A stretch of 64,000 bases of DNA, taken from assembly GCA_036936605.1 (NCBI GenBank), contig JAUPFV010000004.1:143326973-143390972 (forward strand), read 5' to 3'. The DNA is from Limnanthes douglasii subsp. nivea (Eukaryota > Streptophyta > Magnoliopsida > Brassicales > Limnanthaceae). This document shows, in pieces, positions 1-11,555 of the stretch. The number at the start of each line of letters is the position of its first letter. Position 1 is the first letter of the stretch. The notes below the pieces were generated by a model. It saw only the letters and a program-made list of their open reading frames with translations. It did not search any database and was not told where the DNA came from. A program made the position numbers and the translations under genes.

Positions 1-82
1 AAAAATATGTGTAGATTTTCGCATAAGATATGACCATAAATTACTGTACATAATATCATCACATTCGCCATTACACCGAGTT

Positions 83-127
83 AGGTTTGTTGTTGCGACA
101 AAACATTTTGTCGCAACAAAAAAACCT
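83..127. repeat. Short perfect hairpin (foldback)
   Basis: The arms read TGTTGCGACAAAA and TTTTGTCGCAACA around a loop of about two bases. The outer AGGTTT/AAACCT bases also pair, giving arms of about 21 bp. No element ends or target duplication are visible, so it may be the tip of a decayed foldback element. Related GTTGCGA words recur in the tandem repeat near 36.2 kb. Confidence 0.55.
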
Positions 128-915
128 GTTACTATTATTACGTGCGTGTATATGGAAGTTAGACAATATATTTATCATTAATTGCAACGAGTCCTGTTAT
201 TCACCAAAAAGACCGTCAATATATATAACTGTACATGATCCTTTTTTACATGTATGTGTTATTCCAAAAATAATATATTCATTTTTTAAGATCACACTTT
301 AAATATAATGAATTGTTGATGAAACTATGTCATCTAGTATTCTTCTCTTTTATAATTGTTTTAAAGAATATTGTTTTTTTATTAATTTTTTTAAATGTTT
401 TGATTTTTTATTTGTTAAAAAAACTATTATATTCTGATACGAATTCGAAAAATCTAAATTATAGTTTCGTGAAAATAATTTTTTTAATAATTTTTTTAAG
501 TTGAAAGACTTGTGGGCATGCTCAAGAAATGTTAATAAAAGAGACATATTCATTCAGAGGCCTTAAAGAATTACATCAAATATTGATTTGAGAACCAATG
601 TGGACACACCAAGAGTTTACAAAATTATAGAGTTAACTCAAATTCATTTGAGGATGAAATATCGGCATAGCCTTTGCTAATGGATAAGTTAAAGAGGTTC
701 AAAGAACTTGATGACGAGAATCCAATTGAGAGAGAGTAGAAAGCTGAGTGAAGATGCTTAAGGACTAATAAGAGACCAGATCTCTGTATTCAAGGTTAAG
801 AAGATTAGTTCTTTCTTTAGCATTTCTAGATATTCCAAGAGACAACGTTGAGATTATAAAAAGCTTGATAAAGCCAATAGCCGCTGAGGAACAGATTTGG
901 GACAAAATTGCTCTG
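128..915. other. Unassigned AT-rich stretch
   Basis: No gene, element end or RNA is recognised. The short open frames here are chance frames in AT-rich DNA. The right border is the T-tract at 916-926, read as the poly-A tail of the adjacent LINE. Confidence 0.5.
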
Positions 916-3900
916 TTTTTTTTTTTAATAGTTAACAGTGATGTTAGAAGAATAGAGTAACTGAGAGATGAGAAAAGTAATTTTGAGAGAATTAGGGTTC
1001 ATAGAAATCTCTGATAAAACATGTCTCTAAACTATCTAGTAGAGAAACAACTTTGAGTTGGTTAGGTAAATGATCTTCAGTTAGGTATATCTTGTATTTG
1101 CATTTGTTGGTCCATTTTGTATGCCCATCTGCAACGGAGTTTTGTTCTCTGTTGATGTGGGAGACGGGCATTTTTTATGTGAATAGATTCATACAACATT
1201 ATAGAATAAAAGTAAGATACCACGAGGCTTTGTTAGTATACATCATAGTTAAAAGTAATTTAAAATTTGTCTCTCTCTCTAGTTCTACAATTTGCATTTG
1301 GTTGCATATGATAAGCTCATCAAGTAGTGCACGAGTCTCAACTATGATAGGGCTTTGATTTTCATAGACTCTTTATATAGCTACCTTGATATCACCCTTA
1401 TAGTCCCTGATAATAACATTTCCTGAAGCTTCACTAAATTGCGAACATGAAGCATCTATGTTTAGTTTTAGTCTAGGAGCAAAGGGAGGAGACTAGTATA
1501 TTGTCATCAGCTTTCTTGTGTGTTTTAGATGGTTAAAACATTCAAATTCATATGCCATGCTAGAATTATTTGTCTAGAATTTCCGTTTGAGGAGGTTAGC
1601 CATGTTCAACTTTAGAATAGCATGCTTGATATGAGAGATAATATATTTAGAAGAAGTCTCTTCAAGGTTGAATTTTGTGTTGTTTTTGTGATTCTAAAGA
1701 TTCCAGCAGATAACAAAAGGTAGAGTGTTTCTGATTTGAATTTTGTTGGGAGCAGACCATAACCATAACCTAGCAATTTAAGTGAAAGACATATGTCTGC
1801 CAATAATTACTTTAAACATATTGTTGAAATAAGATGCTAAGTTGCATATAAAAAATGTATGTTGAATGGTTGCGATGTTTCCACAGTGCTGGTATTTGGA
1901 TACTAAAGTAATGTTTTTTGGTTTGGAGGATAGAATCGATAGATACCCAATTATGAGAAGTAACTATAAGAAGAAATCTAATTTTTAAGGGGTGACTCTT
2001 TACCAAATTCTTGAGTATAATAATTATGTAGTTCCTTTGATTTTTAGAGCATTCCAAGTCTCATTAAAACATAATTCCCCTAAAACACTAGTAGTCCACT
2101 GAATCTTGTCTATAAGATGGGGCTTGATATATAGTTTAGATATTTTATGGATATCTGTTGAGGTAGCAGAAGATAGTAGTCTGTCAAATTCTATCCATTT
2201 TTGGTCCATAAGCTATAAACTTTGGTTTGTATGTACCAAAAAGTGTCATTAATATTAGTATGATCAATCATGGTTTGGTGTGGCACCAACGATCAAGATA
2301 GAATTCAATATTTTCTTGCCTAAGAGGCCAGTAGATGAAGCCTCAACAATATTTCTTATATCATGAAGCCTCTTCAATATTTGAGATCTCTTGTAGGATA
2401 GTTAAACTTGCATAGGACGAGCAGTAGAGCACTAGATGTTATGCATGATATTAGACCATAAACTTGATTTTTTATGAATTTATTCCATAGTTTGTATGAA
2501 TAAGTGAACTGAATGAGTTCGATTTTTCTGATGTTTAATTCTCATTATTTATAAGGTTCACAAAGCTTGTTCCAGCTGGCCCAAGAGATGTGTCTATGGT
2601 TATCAGATGAGCCCCGCAAATATCTGTTGCAGATGGATTCAATTCTTTTGATAGTAGATCGAGGGAGAAGAATGTGATGCGGATGATAATTGGGAATGAC
2701 TAGCATGATGTATTGGGTAAGAGTAAGACTCCCACCAAATGATAGTAAGGTATGGTCCCATTCTTGAACTTTTTTCCTTAGTTTTGTGATAAGATCTACA
2801 TAGTGGATAACAATAGTTCTGTTATGGATGATAGCTCCTAAGTAAGTCATAGGAAAACTGCTTTGCTTGTAGCCAGTAATTTGATGAATGTAAGTTGATC
2901 TATTGGCTGAAGAAATGATGTAGATAGATCTCTCTTTGTTAACTAGTTGGCTATTTTGTTCCTGGAACTTGAGTAGGAATCTATTAAGAATGCAAACATT
3001 GGATTTTAAACCATTAGTAAAGATAATAATGTCATCAGCAAATGATAAGCAAGGGATAGTGTTATTGTTATGAATTTTGTATCTTAAGCTATGATGATCT
3101 TGAAGTAACTATTTAAGGCCTCTTATCAAGAATTCTTGGGATAAGATGAATAGACTAGGGGAAATAAGCTCCCATTGTCTAATGTAATTAGTTTATTTGA
3201 AATAACATTAGCTTCATAGTTAAGTATAATTGAAAATCTGACATTGTTGATAAAGTTTATGATTAGATTGATGATCCTATAATTAAAACCAACGGCATTT
3301 GTAATTTTCTTAATACAAGAGATATGTACCGTATCAAATGCCTTAGATAAGTCCAGTTTAAGGATTACATTTACTCCCCAAATTTTCTTATTTATGCTGA
3401 AGGCAAGTTCTTTAGTGAGGAGGATGTTTTCCTAGATGCATCTACCCTTAACAAGTTCACTTTATTCAGCAGAGATGAGCTTTTGTAAAATGATAGAAAT
3501 TCTATTATTGATGATTATGGAAATAGTATTATTAAACACATTACATAGACTTATAGGTCTATAATCGTTCCAAGTTTTAAGGGTTTTTCTAGGAATTAAA
3601 CAAATAACAATAGTATACACCCCACTTGGAACATGATCGCCACTGAAGAATGCTCTTATGGCTGAGTATAAATCAATATATATATAATGTTCCAGCATTT
3701 CTGATAGAATTTGATGTTGAACTAATCAACACAAGAAATACTGTTTGGATTTAAGGCATTGATAGAGTTGAATATATCTTGATGAGTAAGTAAATTTAAT
3801 AATAAGTAGTAGTCTTCGTCAGGAAGGTTAGGAATAATATATTGATTCCGAGGTAGATTTGTAGATTAATTGTTGTCTGTTAGAAGAGCTTTAAAGTAGT

Positions 3901-4455
3901 TTATTGTTGAAGAGTACAATTATTTATGGTCTTATTGTTGACTTGGATTCTAGAAATTTTATTTTTCTTTCAATTTCATCTTAACATAGTTATGGAATAC
4001 AACCGTATTTATGTCTCCATTCCTTGTCCAATGAGTGTTGCATTTTTCTCCTAGTACATCTGTTCTCTAGCAAGAAATTGTAGATGATTTACATTTACTA
4101 TGGCTCGGTTTCTCTTATTTTCTTGGATGTGTGAATCTTTGTACCAGACTTCCTGAAAGTTTACATTTTGCTCAGACTGAGCTATAGAGTTAAAGATATT
4201 ACCAAAAGTTTCTTTGTTCTAGACTTTGAGTTTAGTTTTGAGAATCTTGAGTTTTTTCTAGAATATTTGAATGGGGTACCCACTTGTAGCTTATTCCCAG
4301 CTGGTATTTATTGTAGAGTCAAATTTATGCTGGTCAAGCCACATGTTTTGAAATTTAAAGCTAGATTTAACTTGAGTGTTGTTGTTAGATAATTTGATGT
4401 ATAGTGGAGAATGTAATCTGGTTCTAGCCATATGAGTAATTTTGAATATCAAGTA
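916..4455 (-). mobile_element. Decayed L1-type LINE (minus strand)
   Basis: Reading leftward there is the end of an endonuclease, a reverse transcriptase, a zinc-binding segment and an RNase H. These end at an 11-base T-tract (916-926) that is the poly-A tail on the minus strand. ORF1 and the first part of the endonuclease are missing, where the element gives way at about 4.45-4.56 kb to the plus-strand gypsy relic. Its RT resembles that of the LINE at 21.8-25.9 kb (both read SFADD followed by IFTNG), so both belong to the same broad L1 group. It is heavily mutated and inactive. Confidence 0.85.
1085..4450 (-). pseudogene. LINE ORF2 remnant: endonuclease end, RT, zinc region, RNase H
   Basis: The endonuclease end (4291-4450) carries HSPLYIKLSN and, further left, FKFQNMWLDQHKF, like the SDHSPL...FRFLNMWLDHP region of plant L1 proteins. 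RT follows. Positions 3462-3698 hold GVYTIVICLIPRKTLKTW and DYRPISLCNVF, the catalytic FADD box is at 3031-3042, and 2545-2850 holds the LLSFGGSLTL and SWASWNKLCEP blocks. A weak zf-RVT-like region lies at about 1812-2209. RNase H follows at about 1085-1490, with LKLNIDAS and GNVIIRDYKGD. Many stops and frameshifts separate the pieces. In a live element this protein would nick the target and copy the LINE RNA. Confidence 0.82.
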
Positions 4456-4559
4456 AGTAACCAGTACACAGCTCATTCCAATGAGGGTCTCTATGCAATG
4501 GAACACGAGGGTACTAGAAAAAATGTTTACAGAGCAGACCATAACTGGAGGTCCTCTAT

Positions 4560-5520
4560 TTTATCCTTGAAAATACTTTCTGGTAACCTCCCAAAGCATT
4601 TTGATATTTCTAAGTTGGAAATGCTCGTGGAACGCAAGATCTCGATAGCCGTATTGAACAATTCAAAAAATTTATGATTAATTTGGATGACGCTGACAAG
4701 TTACTCTCCAGCGCTTTCTCCCAAACATTTAAGGGTGTTGCTTTAAAATTGATTTAACCGAATTCTGTAGGGTTATATCAAAAACTTTGACATGTTTTGG
4801 AACATTTTTCGACAGCATTTTGTGTGAAGTAAGAAAATTCGATCTAATGGCGATACTATAATCTAATGTAGGCAAAAAGTTAGAAAACTTTGAAAAATTA
4901 TACCAACTGTTTTGTTAAAGCAAAAACTGATATGGAATATTGTAAAGACTTTGTGGCTTTCGCAGCTTATCGAATGGACTTCTCCCATGAATATTGAAGG
5001 ATACTGTGGCTGAAATTCAAGAAATGATGTTTGGGGCTTTACTTGATCAAGTTGAATAGAAGAAACTCATGCTTCAAAAATAGGTTATAATGATCAGTTG
5101 GAGCAGAACCAATTCCAAAGAGCTCTTGTTACTACCCAACCACCTCGGATAAACGCCCAACGTAAAGTAACGAATCAGTTTCCTCTGAGGCCCAGGGTAA
5201 ACTAAGAAACATATAGCACACAATAGGGAGCTTGGACAATGTCTAATAAATGGATTCGTCTAGATCATTTCTTGGATTTGATTGAGTGTGTGGCCACAAT
5301 ATTTGATAAAGCTCAAAGTCAAGTACAATTTCAAAGCGTTTCCCTATACAAACTCCGAGGGAAAGTGGAAACAACAGATATTGCAACTATCATGAAGACG
5401 TTGGACACGATACAAAAGAATGCATAACATTGAAAAAGATATACAAGCATTAATTAAAAATGGGAATTTGACCAATTTTGTAAAGAAACACTCTCAGAAA
5501 AAATCCGACAACTAAATAAA
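4560..5520 (+). pseudogene. Tat-type gag remnant
   Basis: Frame-shifted pieces read NLPKHFDISKLEML, then GTQDLDSRIEQFKKFM, then AFSQTFKGVALK. This is the start-of-gag pattern of Tat elements (a 'GT-DP--H---F' block followed by an 'AF--TL-G-AL-W' block). Near 5390-5500 the pieces HEDVGHDTKECITLKK and IKNGNLTNFVKK match the end of Tat gag, with its His-rich 'H-D-GHDTE-C' motif. At least three frame changes and several stops break it. Gag would form the virus-like particle. Confidence 0.75.
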
Positions 5521-5610
5521 CGTAGAAAGAATAGACTACGTTGGTTATCTCCGAGGGGTGATACTATTGCAGAAAATTCGAACAGCTCTCGGAAAAAAGA
5601 CATAGTCAAC

Positions 5611-6035
5611 TTGACTTCTCAGTTTGAAGTGGGCGCCTCGGCCCATATGCATCCAATCCTAATAATATTTTTTGAAGATAATGATATGAGAAATCTGGTA
5701 GTGCCACATAAACATGCAGTAGTAATTACAGCAGGGATATCCGATGATCAAGTAAAAAGAGTTTTAGTTGACACATGCATCTTCGTTAACATCTTATTAA
5801 GAAAATTATTGACCCTTTTGTGACCCGAAGGTCAGATCGAGCTATTGTGGGATTCATAGGGGTGATAACTGAAGTGGTTGGAGAGTTTGAAAGTGTGGTT
5901 GAACTGGGTCGAGGGCCATTTAGAAAAGAAGTTGAAATTTTGTTTATTGTAGTGGATGCACCAACATCATACAATGTTATTTATGGGAGGTTTTGGCTAC
6001 TCAAGATGCATGCTGTAATTTCTACTATTCATTAA
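5611..6035 (+). pseudogene. Retroviral-type aspartic protease remnant of the Tat relic
   Basis: Two overlapping frames read HAVVITAGISDDQVKRVLVD followed by TCIFVNILL, and further on YNVIYGRFWLLKMHAVISTI. These match the Tat protease pattern 'LVVT--I-----KRILVDTGSSVNILF ... YN-ILGR--L----AV-ST-H'. The catalytic D-T-G is damaged: the sequence reads D-T-C. A single frameshift near 5820 splits the domain. It would have cut the Gag-Pol polyprotein and is not functional now. Confidence 0.78.
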
Positions 6036-6431
6036 TGTTTAAAATATGTTCTGGGGAATAATATTAGGATAATTAGAAGCAGTCAAAAACTGACTAAAGA
6101 GTGCTACTGTATTGCCTAATCTTCCTAGCAAGTTTGAAGGAATAAATCAGAAAAAGTATAACAGTTAGCCGGGACTTCCTCAAAATCAACCCCTATTGAT
6201 GATCTGAGGGAGTCCCCTGGTATTTTGGTTCCTGATGAAAGTTACTAGTATGTTTGTCTAGTGCTCCGAGGATGTAACTAGGGTGCCCCCTGAAATAATT
6301 TTCCATAAGATATAAATCAAGAATAACGTAAGGTCGATAATACAAAAGAGGATAGTTTTTTCTCAAGAAAAATCTGAGGCTATAGTGGCGGAGGTAGAAT
6401 ATTTATCCAAAGTAAGGAACATTCGAGAATC

Positions 6432-6805
6432 ATGATCTCCTTTGTGGGTGGCAAATTCGATATTGGTAAAAAGAAAAACGGTAAATGGCGAATGTGCGTA
6501 AATTTCACAGACTTAAATAGGTCTTGTCCAAAAGATCATTTCCATGTCCCACAGTTAGATCAGCTGGTAGATTCCACATCAGAAAATCGATTACTTTCTT
6601 TTATGGATTCTTACTTTCAAATCAATTACTTTCAGAATTGGATGCAAAGAAACGGTCTTTAAAGTTAGAAAAATTGGCCCTTGCGTTAGTAATTGCTGCT
6701 CGAAAAAATGACACCATATTTTCCAGCGCATTCTATTGTGGTAAGAACGTCTTTTCCGTTAAAATATTTTGCTTCAAAAACCTGAAATTTTGGGGAGAAT
6801 GACCA
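6432..6805 (+). pseudogene. RT start fused by deletion to RNase H end (Tat relic)
   Basis: The frame begins KKNGKWRMCVNFTDLNRSCP and VPQLDQLVDSTSENRLLSFM, the first blocks of Tat RT. After 6620 it jumps to ELDAKKRSLKLEKLALAL, a block that in the 61-64 kb element lies about 270 residues further on, in RNase H. The RT core with its Y-x-DD box is therefore gone. The word ATTACTTTC occurs at both sides of the join, consistent with a microhomology deletion. The part after the join is in another frame. Confidence 0.8.
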
Positions 6806-6889
6806 AATAGTAGGTTGAATCAAGAGATTTTGATATTGAGTTTGATCCCATGATTATGATCAAAGCACAGCCGTTAGCAGACTTCTTAT

Positions 6890-7440
6890 TTAAATTTCAT
6901 TATGGAATGGTCGGATATGGAAATTGATGAGAATAATTTCAAAGCAGAGTGGATAATCAGGACAAATATAGGGTCGACTATATCAGGAAGTGAGGATATG
7001 GTACATTTGATTTCTCTTGAAGAAATAACTATGTATCAAGCCATCCGTTTCGGGTTTAGAGCAAAAAATAATGAAGCATAATACAAGACGACTTTAACAG
7101 GTCTAAGACTTGCGCAGATCTGTGGGGCTAAAAAAGTTAAGTTAGTCAGTGATTCACAGTTCCTCGTTAATCATGCATCTGGAAAATCTGAAGCTCGAAA
7201 TGATCATTTAATAAAATATTTGCATGACCTAAAATATTTGGCTGTAGCCTTCGAAATTATCAATTATGAACATGTCTGAAAAGAAGAAAATTTTGTGGTA
7301 GACTCTTTAGCAACTGCTTCATATTCGGAGGCATATTCATGGATTATTGCACAAGAAATCCCATCAATTATTAAGAATGCTGAGCAAGAAGTTGGATTAA
7401 TAGATGAAGATATTCGAGTATCTGTTTGTGAAGAAAAATG
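6890..7440 (+). pseudogene. Archaeal-type RNase H (aRH) remnant of the Tat relic
   Basis: The translation contains RTNIGSTISGSE, IRFGFRAKNNEA and LTGLRLAQICGAKKVKLVSD, followed by the linker FVVDSLATAS. These align with RTDGGSNISGSG, IQFGFKATKNEAEY and LAGLRLSQLCEARKVKLISH in the element at 62.5-62.8 kb. This extra RNase H downstream of the normal one is a Tat-lineage hallmark. Two internal stops are visible. It ends abruptly near 7440 with no integrase. Confidence 0.82.
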
Positions 7441-7460
7441 ATTAGAGGCTAGATATTATT

Positions 7461-8115
7461 AAGTTTTTTTACAACAATAAATCACCAGTTATCCGTTTGG
7501 ACAAAATGTGTTAAAAGTTCTAACTTGGTTACAATTCAAAATCTGATTGAAATGTGTAATTTTTTGCCATAATTTAGTTTCAATGGCTACTTTAGCTTAT
7601 GTTTAGTAGATAATGATTCGATTTTTACCTTTGTTGCTTGAGGATTTTGATGGTGGTCCTTTGTTGTTTTATATATGATGCTTCTATTTTCCTCGATCAC
7701 ATGCTTTGTGATTCATATTTCTTCCTTATATTAATTTTTTTGTGATTCATATTTCTTCCTTATGTTAAAAATGTCTGGGTGTTTATTCAATTTTTAGTCG
7801 GTTTTGGTTTTATTATACTTCTGCAATAGGAACAAGAAATAAGAACATAAGTTGATCTATATCATGTTCGTTGATATAACAAGTGAGGTTTGTTTGTGAG
7901 ATAATATTAACCAAATCGATATTAAGAGTAGTATATACTTTTAGTTGATCCAATTATAATTCTTTATATTTTCTTGGTTGTAAATGCAAAGGCAGTTATA
8001 CTTAGAGATTATGCAACCGATAGTTTCTCTCACGTTCAATTAGACCAAAGCAAATTTCTTTGCTTATGGACAAACATGTAAGTGATTTGTGTGTTCTTGA
8101 ATATGAAGTACTGCT
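7461..8115. other. Unassigned stretch between Tat relic and MITE
   Basis: No coding pattern or repeat end is recognised. A short direct repeat, GTGATTCATATTTCTTCCTTAT, shown only as its position, occurs near 7707 and 7741. Nothing else can be supported. Confidence 0.4.
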
Positions 8116-8124
8116 CAAAACTAC

Positions 8125-8645
8125 GGCTAAAAACTTTTATTGGTCATCAATGTTTGACACATGTTGCAAACCTACCACTAAGGTTTGTTTGTGCCTAAAC
8201 TTGGTCACCTATGTTTAAAAATGTTGCATATATGGTCACTGATGCGTGACGGGTATCCATACAAAGACATATAGAACCTAAAATTACAATGTTTTTGTTA
8301 CAAATACGATCATTAGACATTTCACACCCAAAATACCCAAAAACCCATTTGTTACTTTGGGTTTAAAATGTCTAATCACTGTATTTGTAGTCGCGCTAAT
8401 GTCGATCTACGCTCTATTTATCATCAACAATGGATATTTTAGGTGTCTAATGTTGAGTGAACGTATTTGTAACAAAACAATTATAACTTTGGATGCCACA
8501 TGTCACCGTGCACTTAATTGGCAGACGTCAGTGACCATATATGCAATATTCTTAAACAAAAATGACTCACGTTGAGGACAAATAAACTTTAGTGGAAATA
8601 ATGCAACAAATTCCACACACCGGTAACGAGTCACGGTTTTTAACC
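8125..8645. mobile_element. Mutator-like MITE with long terminal inverted repeats
   Basis: The left end reads GGCTAAAAAC and the right end, reversed, GGTTAAAAACC. Similarity continues inward for about 120 bp on each side, ending at GGTCACTGATG on the left and GGTCACTGACG (reversed) on the right. The inverted words GTTGCATATATGG and ATTGCATATATGG lie at matching distances. Flanking bases are CAAAACTAC (8116-8124) and AAAAACTAC (8646-8654), a 9-bp target duplication with one mismatch. A 9-bp duplication and long inverted repeats fit Mutator-like elements. There is no transposase. Confidence 0.85.
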
Positions 8646-8654
8646 AAAAACTAC

Positions 8655-9793
8655 TATCACGAACCAATAAAGCTTTTATAGCATACACCGTTTAGATTTT
8701 GCGACTCTAATCAGAAGAGGTTATATTTTTCATTTCAATGAAAAAAAAAATATTATCTTTGACAAAAAAATGTAATTTAGATCTTGTTAAAAATGCACAC
8801 CGGATACTTTTGTCTGATTAAATACCACCAAGATTTTGTCCTTGCTTTTATTATCTTGCTCGTTTTATTTAGTGTTTTGTATTGTAGTTTTACAAATTCC
8901 TTTTTTGCATTGTTTGTATAAATAATAGATTCATTTATGTCAAATGAACCAAATAACTATCATGTGTGTATGTGTTTATCGTCAAGTCTTTTTTTAATTT
9001 AACATTTTCTTAAGGTTGTTATATGTATCTCTCATTTATGCAAGAATGCATGCCACTGGATTTCGCTTTATTCACAAATCCATATTTATTTATTTATTTA
9101 GATATTGATATAATATAATATTCTTTTTTACAGGAAGGGGCCCTTGCCCCTTAGAGCATCACAAGATATCTTAAACCTGATGCATTACACTTACAGAATT
9201 CAAAGGTTTCAATTGTTTGTCGGTTTTTGAGATTTAAGTAAGTTATGCCATTACCATTTTATATGCACTTGCCATCCCTTGCTGTAAGGCAGTTTCACGT
9301 AACCCAAAATCCTGACAATAAGATTCAAGACATTTAGCAATTAGCAGTTAACATAATTAAAAGGCGATCAATTGTTTTCTCGTCTTACATGCACCTGACC
9401 CCTTTTTGAAGACTGCATGTTATTATGTCATCCAACTCCGCAACCCCACAATCAGTAGAAACCTCTAGTATGCTATTTACAGAACTAGGTTGCCATATAT
9501 CAGTTGATTTTTACGTTCCATTAACAACAACTACCTTCAAATTTGTTATCAGGGACGATAAAGAATAATAATCTAATTCATCCATTACACTGAAAATATG
9601 ACTTGCATTATCTACGTACTTTCAATGTAAATTAATCAAAGAAATACATCTGAGCGAATCAAACTTCATCCTATAAACAAGTATACCGTAGTGTATCTTG
9701 TTATCAAAGTCAATATAATTTAAAATAGAAGAAATACTGAAAACAATACTTACCTGCATGAAATGAAAGAAATACAAATCCCTACCAAAGTAC
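8655..9793. other. Unassigned intergenic stretch
   Basis: Non-repetitive as far as can be seen. A short patch at about 9132-9240 looks weakly exon-like on the plus strand: a TTTTTTTACAG acceptor-like word, then LKPDALHLQNSKV in one frame, then TTTAAGTAAG. It contains a stop and was not called as a gene. Confidence 0.35.
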
Positions 9794-9928
9794 TCATTTA
9801 ATAATCGTGTCTTCAAATTTGGCCTTTCTGCGTTCTTCCATACCTCCACGGGTAAGTAATTGAGCTTGTTTAGATTTCCAATTTGCAGACACGACAGTTG
9901 AGTATTCTAGGTTGTGAAACCATGTTCC
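9794..9928 (-). pseudogene. Unrecognised coding-like fragment (44 codons)
   Basis: The minus strand is open for 44 codons with protein-like composition. The middle reads SANWKSKQAQLLTRGG and then MEERRKAKFEDTII. There is no start codon at its 5' side. An overlapping frame runs into CAGGTAAGT, a good splice-donor word, near 9755. I do not recognise the family. It may be an exon relic of a host gene or a captured fragment. Confidence 0.3.
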
Positions 9929-10505
9929 TCATAAAGTAATCAACAATAAACTTTTTGGTAAAAACATCAGCTGTGGTTGATGCCAATACTAACCCATATG
10001 AAAAACCCAAATGCATGGATCGATTTATTGCTTAATTTCTTCAAAACCTGCAGCTTCTCTAAGAAATTCGTTTCAACACTGCTAGTTGTTATTGATGCCA
10101 ATACGAAAATAGCATCAAGGGGCAAGGTAGATACCTGTGACATTTCATCGAGCACCTTAGACTCTAACTACATGAGTTTATAATACTTTTTTTTATAAAA
10201 ACTATTTTATTAAAATTCATAAATCATATAATTGATTTAAGAATTGTGTTAAATTAATTTAAAATTTATATAATTTTTTGAATTTTTATTATTTAAAAAA
10301 TAATAATAATTAAAGAATGAAAATTGTGCATATGGGTTATACATCTTTTTTTGTAACAATTTATGCTCCAAATAAATTTGATAAACTTAATTTTAAAATT
10401 TAGAATTTATTGGCAAAACTTTACGCTTGCCACGTCTTTTAGATTAAATAAACAACAAATTTATATCTTAACTTTTTGGTTGGACAATAAAGGTTACTCA
10501 GAATT
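9929..10505. other. Unassigned AT-rich stretch
   Basis: No element or gene is recognised. GATGCCAATAC occurs twice, near 9979 and 10094. The right part (10190-10340) is very AT-rich. Confidence 0.4.
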
Positions 10506-10988
10506 AAGAAAGAATGTATTTATTAAGCTGGAAGTAAAAAATAAGGACAATAAATTTTATGATGATGGTTTTTAGTCAAAGCTCATTGTGTTGACTAATA
10601 AAGTGCTACAAGTCGTTATTAGGTCTTTAAACTATAAAAAAAAACAAAAGAATCAGTCGTTATCATGCGCAGGAAAAGAGAAGAAGAGGAAGCCAAACCT
10701 TAGAGTTCGGGTCCGGTCAAAACCTTAAGAATGATTATGGTCTGGGCTAGCTTTAGGAGAATCATAACAATGTCAATTTGATTAGTTAAGATAATAAATC
10801 TCTAATTATTTTGGTTTTCTGATCAAAAACCAAAAACACAATAAAGACTCTTTGTTCATCGATTCCATAAAAAAGAAACAATCATAACATCATCATTAAC
10901 TTCGCAAAACCATAAATTTTGAACAAACTCTTTTAATTTATTGTCCCACAAACACTACTCCTCAATTATATTCAGACATTCTCATGTA

Positions 10989-11225
10989 CTAATCTGGTTG
11001 ACATGGTGGAGTTGTAGGAAAAACACGATTACCCTTCACTTCTTCATAAGTTTTTGATCCACAAACAGAGCTGAGGGAGACCAAAGTTTCCATCATCATC
11101 GTCTTTACTAATTTCCTCTGTTTAGGGATCACACTTCCCTCCTTGGGCTTCAACCATACCTCTGTATCGTTCTTCACCTTTACTCCTCCGTTCTTGGTCG
11201 CTGCAGTTTCTTCAGTAGGATTCAT
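10989..11225 (-). CDS. Small plant protein, copy 1 (78 aa)
   Basis: An intact ATG-to-stop frame of 78 codons. It is hydrophilic and basic, with a central KPKEGSVIPKQRKLVK block and a short C-terminal VFPTTPP motif. No signal peptide or membrane segment is seen. Short plant proteins of the type 'W-KPK-GSV-P--RK-VK-MM' are familiar to me as an unnamed family; no function is known to me. Support for a real gene comes from a second intact copy at 37234-37515 with mostly conservative changes, and from conserved upstream DNA with a TATA-like box and a CACGTG box. Its stop follows QPD directly, whereas copy 2 reads through. Confidence 0.65.
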   Translation of the reverse strand: MNPTEETAATKNGGVKVKNDTEVWLKPKEGSVIPKQRKLVKTMMMETLVSLSSVCGSKTYEEVKGNRVFPTTPPCQPD

Positions 11226-11403
11226 CTTTCTTCACGGCTCCTCTGTTGTACATCATACAGCACATATTTTGTAAGAACAAAAACCGTTAAGCATCATATA
11301 AAATTTTCAATAAATAATAAAAAGATGAAACTAACCAGATGTCTCTGTATTGTTGTTTTTATGTTTGTTTGAATGAATGAATGTTTTAGGAGGAGTTTTG
11401 AGA

Positions 11404-11414
11404 TTTTATAAAAT
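11404..11414 (-). promoter_or_regulatory. Likely TATA box of small gene copy 1
   Basis: TTTTATAAAAT lies about 180 bp upstream of the start codon on the minus strand. The equivalent place in copy 2 reads CCTATAAATG. The distance leaves room for a leader of about 150 bases. Confidence 0.4.
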
Positions 11415-11555
11415 TCTGAAATCTGCGGGAAAAGACGACTTTAACCTCAAGCTTGTCCATCAAGCATTAAGTTGTACACTTGGCATCATATTTTTCGTTA
11501 ATCAGGCTCGCCTTATTAACCAAGTTGCTTTTTAGTGTGAAACCATATATATCAC

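Larger units (their letters stand above)
4560..7460 (+). mobile_element. Tat-lineage Ty3/gypsy relic, RT mostly deleted
   Basis: In plus-strand order: gag (about 4560-5520), aspartic protease (5611-6035), the very start of RT (6432-6620), the tail of the first RNase H (6625-6800) and the second, archaeal-type RNase H (about 6890-7430). That second RNase H marks the Tat branch (Ogre/Retand/Grande group). The fragments match, block for block, the minus-strand Tat element at 61-64 kb. Integrase and both LTRs are absent. It is an old relic with stops and frameshifts throughout. Confidence 0.85.

Noticed and set aside
313..553. Overlapping short frames on both strands
   Set aside because: AT-rich chance frames dominated by Phe, Leu, Ile and Lys.
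8357..8688. Two overlapping frames of 61-72 codons
   Set aside because: They lie within the Mutator-like MITE and its inverted repeat.
9132..9240. Possible plus-strand exon with acceptor and donor words
   Set aside because: The best frame contains a stop and no family is recognised; too weak to call.
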